From Collinsella sp. CAG:166 (GTDB lineage: Bacteria; Actinomycetota; Coriobacteriia; Coriobacteriales; Coriobacteriaceae), in assembly GCA_000434535.1 (NCBI GenBank), contig FR878680.1:5618-17703 (forward strand): 12,086 nt of DNA. The letters run 5' to 3'. A program made the position numbers and the translations under genes. The notes under the pieces were generated by a model. The model made no database searches, was not told the origin of the DNA, and saw only the letters and a program-made list of their open reading frames with translations. This document shows positions 11,229-12,086 of the stretch, piece after piece; the stretch's first letter is position 1; every line of letters begins with the position of its first letter.

Positions 11229-12086
11229 ATGACAAAAGACGATAGACAAGCGTTCGAGGTGCCCGATCGGCTCTTTGAATACGTGAGGTCGGTCGTCGAC
11301 AACCGCGCGCTTGCAACGGTGCTGCTCTTTTTGCTGAGCCTGCTGCTGATTGGCATCGACAACATCGTCGGAATCTTGGCGGTGCTGCTTGTCGGCTTTT
11401 TGCTGATCGATCGATTTGAGATCGTGTGCCGCTGCGTGGTGATTGGCGGCGCCGCGTGGGCCATGACGTTGGCGATTGGCGCCATGGCGCTCGGCGGCAT
11501 CGAAGGGCCGGTGTTGTTCGATGCCGGCTTTGTATTCAACATGCTTGGCTTTGTGCTGGCGCTTGCCGCGTGCGTGCTGTTCTTGTGCGGCCGCGCCCTG
11601 TACTACCAGGGCTACGAGCAGGGCGAGCAGCATGCCGATTGTGTGCTGGCTGCTCGTATTCAAGATCGCCTGATCGATCACCCCGACACCTGGGACAACA
11701 TCGACGGCGACTTCTTGGAGGTCGAGGGCGCCCTTAACCGCGTGCGTGACCGTGAGCGCAAGGTGCAGCAAGCTCTGCGCGACGAGTCGCATCGCAAGGA
11801 CGACCTAGTCACTTACCTTGCCCATGACCTGCGCACGCCGCTTGCCAGTGTGGTGGGATATCTTTCGCTGTTGCAGGAGGCACCCGATCTGCCGGTTGAG
11901 CAGCGTGCTCGATTTACGGGCGTGGCGCTCGACAAGGCGCATCGGCTCGATGCGCTCATTGAGGAGTTCTTCGACATCACGCGCTTCGACTTTCACGACA
12001 TCGTGCTCACGCGCGGTTACGTCGACTTGGGGTTGTTGCTGGCACAGGTGGCCGACGAGTTCTATCCCATCCTCAACGAGCAGCAT
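11229..12086 (+). CDS. VanS-like sensor histidine kinase, 5' part
   Basis: An ATG at 11229 (GTGAGG at 11215-11220) opens a frame with no stop to the window end: 286 codons, the C-terminal part missing. Four membrane segments lie at about residues 26-43, 46-61, 67-90 and 103-121, with very short loops, so there is no extracellular sensor domain and sensing is probably within the membrane. A helical linker (about 125-190) leads to the HisKA dimerisation domain with phosphorylated H199 in DLVTYLAHDLRTPLASVVGY. EEFFDITRFDFHDIVL and DEFYPILNEQ follow, closely resembling VanS. The ATPase domain lies beyond the window. It presumably phosphorylates the upstream regulator. Confidence 0.93.
   Translation, partial: MTKDDRQAFEVPDRLFEYVRSVVDNRALATVLLFLLSLLLIGIDNIVGILAVLLVGFLLIDRFEIVCRCVVIGGAAWAMTLAIGAMALGGIEGPVLFDAGFVFNMLGFVLALAACVLFLCGRALYYQGYEQGEQHADCVLAARIQDRLIDHPDTWDNIDGDFLEVEGALNRVRDRERKVQQALRDESHRKDDLVTYLAHDLRTPLASVVGYLSLLQEAPDLPVEQRARFTGVALDKAHRLDALIEEFFDITRFDFHDIVLTRGYVDLGLLLAQVADEFYPILNEQH

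Noticed and set aside
10507..12086. Complete glycopeptide-resistance cluster
   Set aside because: Only regulator- and kinase-like genes are visible; no ligase, dehydrogenase or VanX gene lies in the window. The identity is therefore limited to VanR/VanS-like.

Overview
The window looks like chromosomal DNA of a GC-rich, gut-type actinobacterium of the class Coriobacteriia, most likely Collinsella or a close relative. This is an inference from the codon use, the GTG starts, the VanS/VanR-type two-component pair and the general gene style; no 16S or other decisive marker is present. Most protein genes are ordinary housekeeping genes. The less ordinary content is in the tRNA-rich intergenic regions.

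Layout. At 1-69 is the last 23 codons of a gene, perhaps TatD-family. A tRNA-Leu(CAG) with its own promoter and terminator follows (73-236), then a 221-bp element bounded by 31-bp imperfect inverted repeats (290-510). A plus-strand cluster holds a stomatin/SPFH membrane protein (587-1525), rlmH (1532-2002) and proC (2076-2846). It converges on a 57-residue membrane protein on the minus strand (3001-3174) across a perfect 17-bp palindrome. That small gene is divergent from serS (3286-4569), and their shared promoter region holds two perfect 12-bp palindromes. Next is a 125-residue protein of unknown function (4743-5120) whose promoter carries a good match to a Gram-positive LexA/SOS box.

From 5157 to 5919 lie three identical tRNA-Arg(ACG) genes, each with its own TTGAC-type promoter and terminator. 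Each is followed, exactly 54 nt after its CCA, by a reversed copy of the T-arm core. An 813-residue protein with TPR-like repeats and no recognised family follows (6023-8464), then tRNA-Ser(GCT) (8557-8647). The 3' end of this tRNA, with its terminator and a reversed T-arm, occurs a second time exactly 190 bp downstream. Between the copies is a strongly folded segment (8703-8828) that is related to a segment after the second tRNA-Arg. I consider this tRNA-linked repeat family the best candidate here for something undescribed.

The right end is a cell-wall module: a PBP5-type D-alanyl-D-alanine carboxypeptidase on the minus strand (8969-10309), divergent from a VanR-like response regulator (10507-11202) and the first 286 codons of a VanS-like histidine kinase (11229-12086, running off the window). 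The probable logic is that the two-component system senses the envelope and controls the peptidoglycan-trimming enzyme beside it. No VanH, VanA/D-type ligase or VanX gene is visible. There is no integrase, transposase, CRISPR array or recognisable defence gene in the window.
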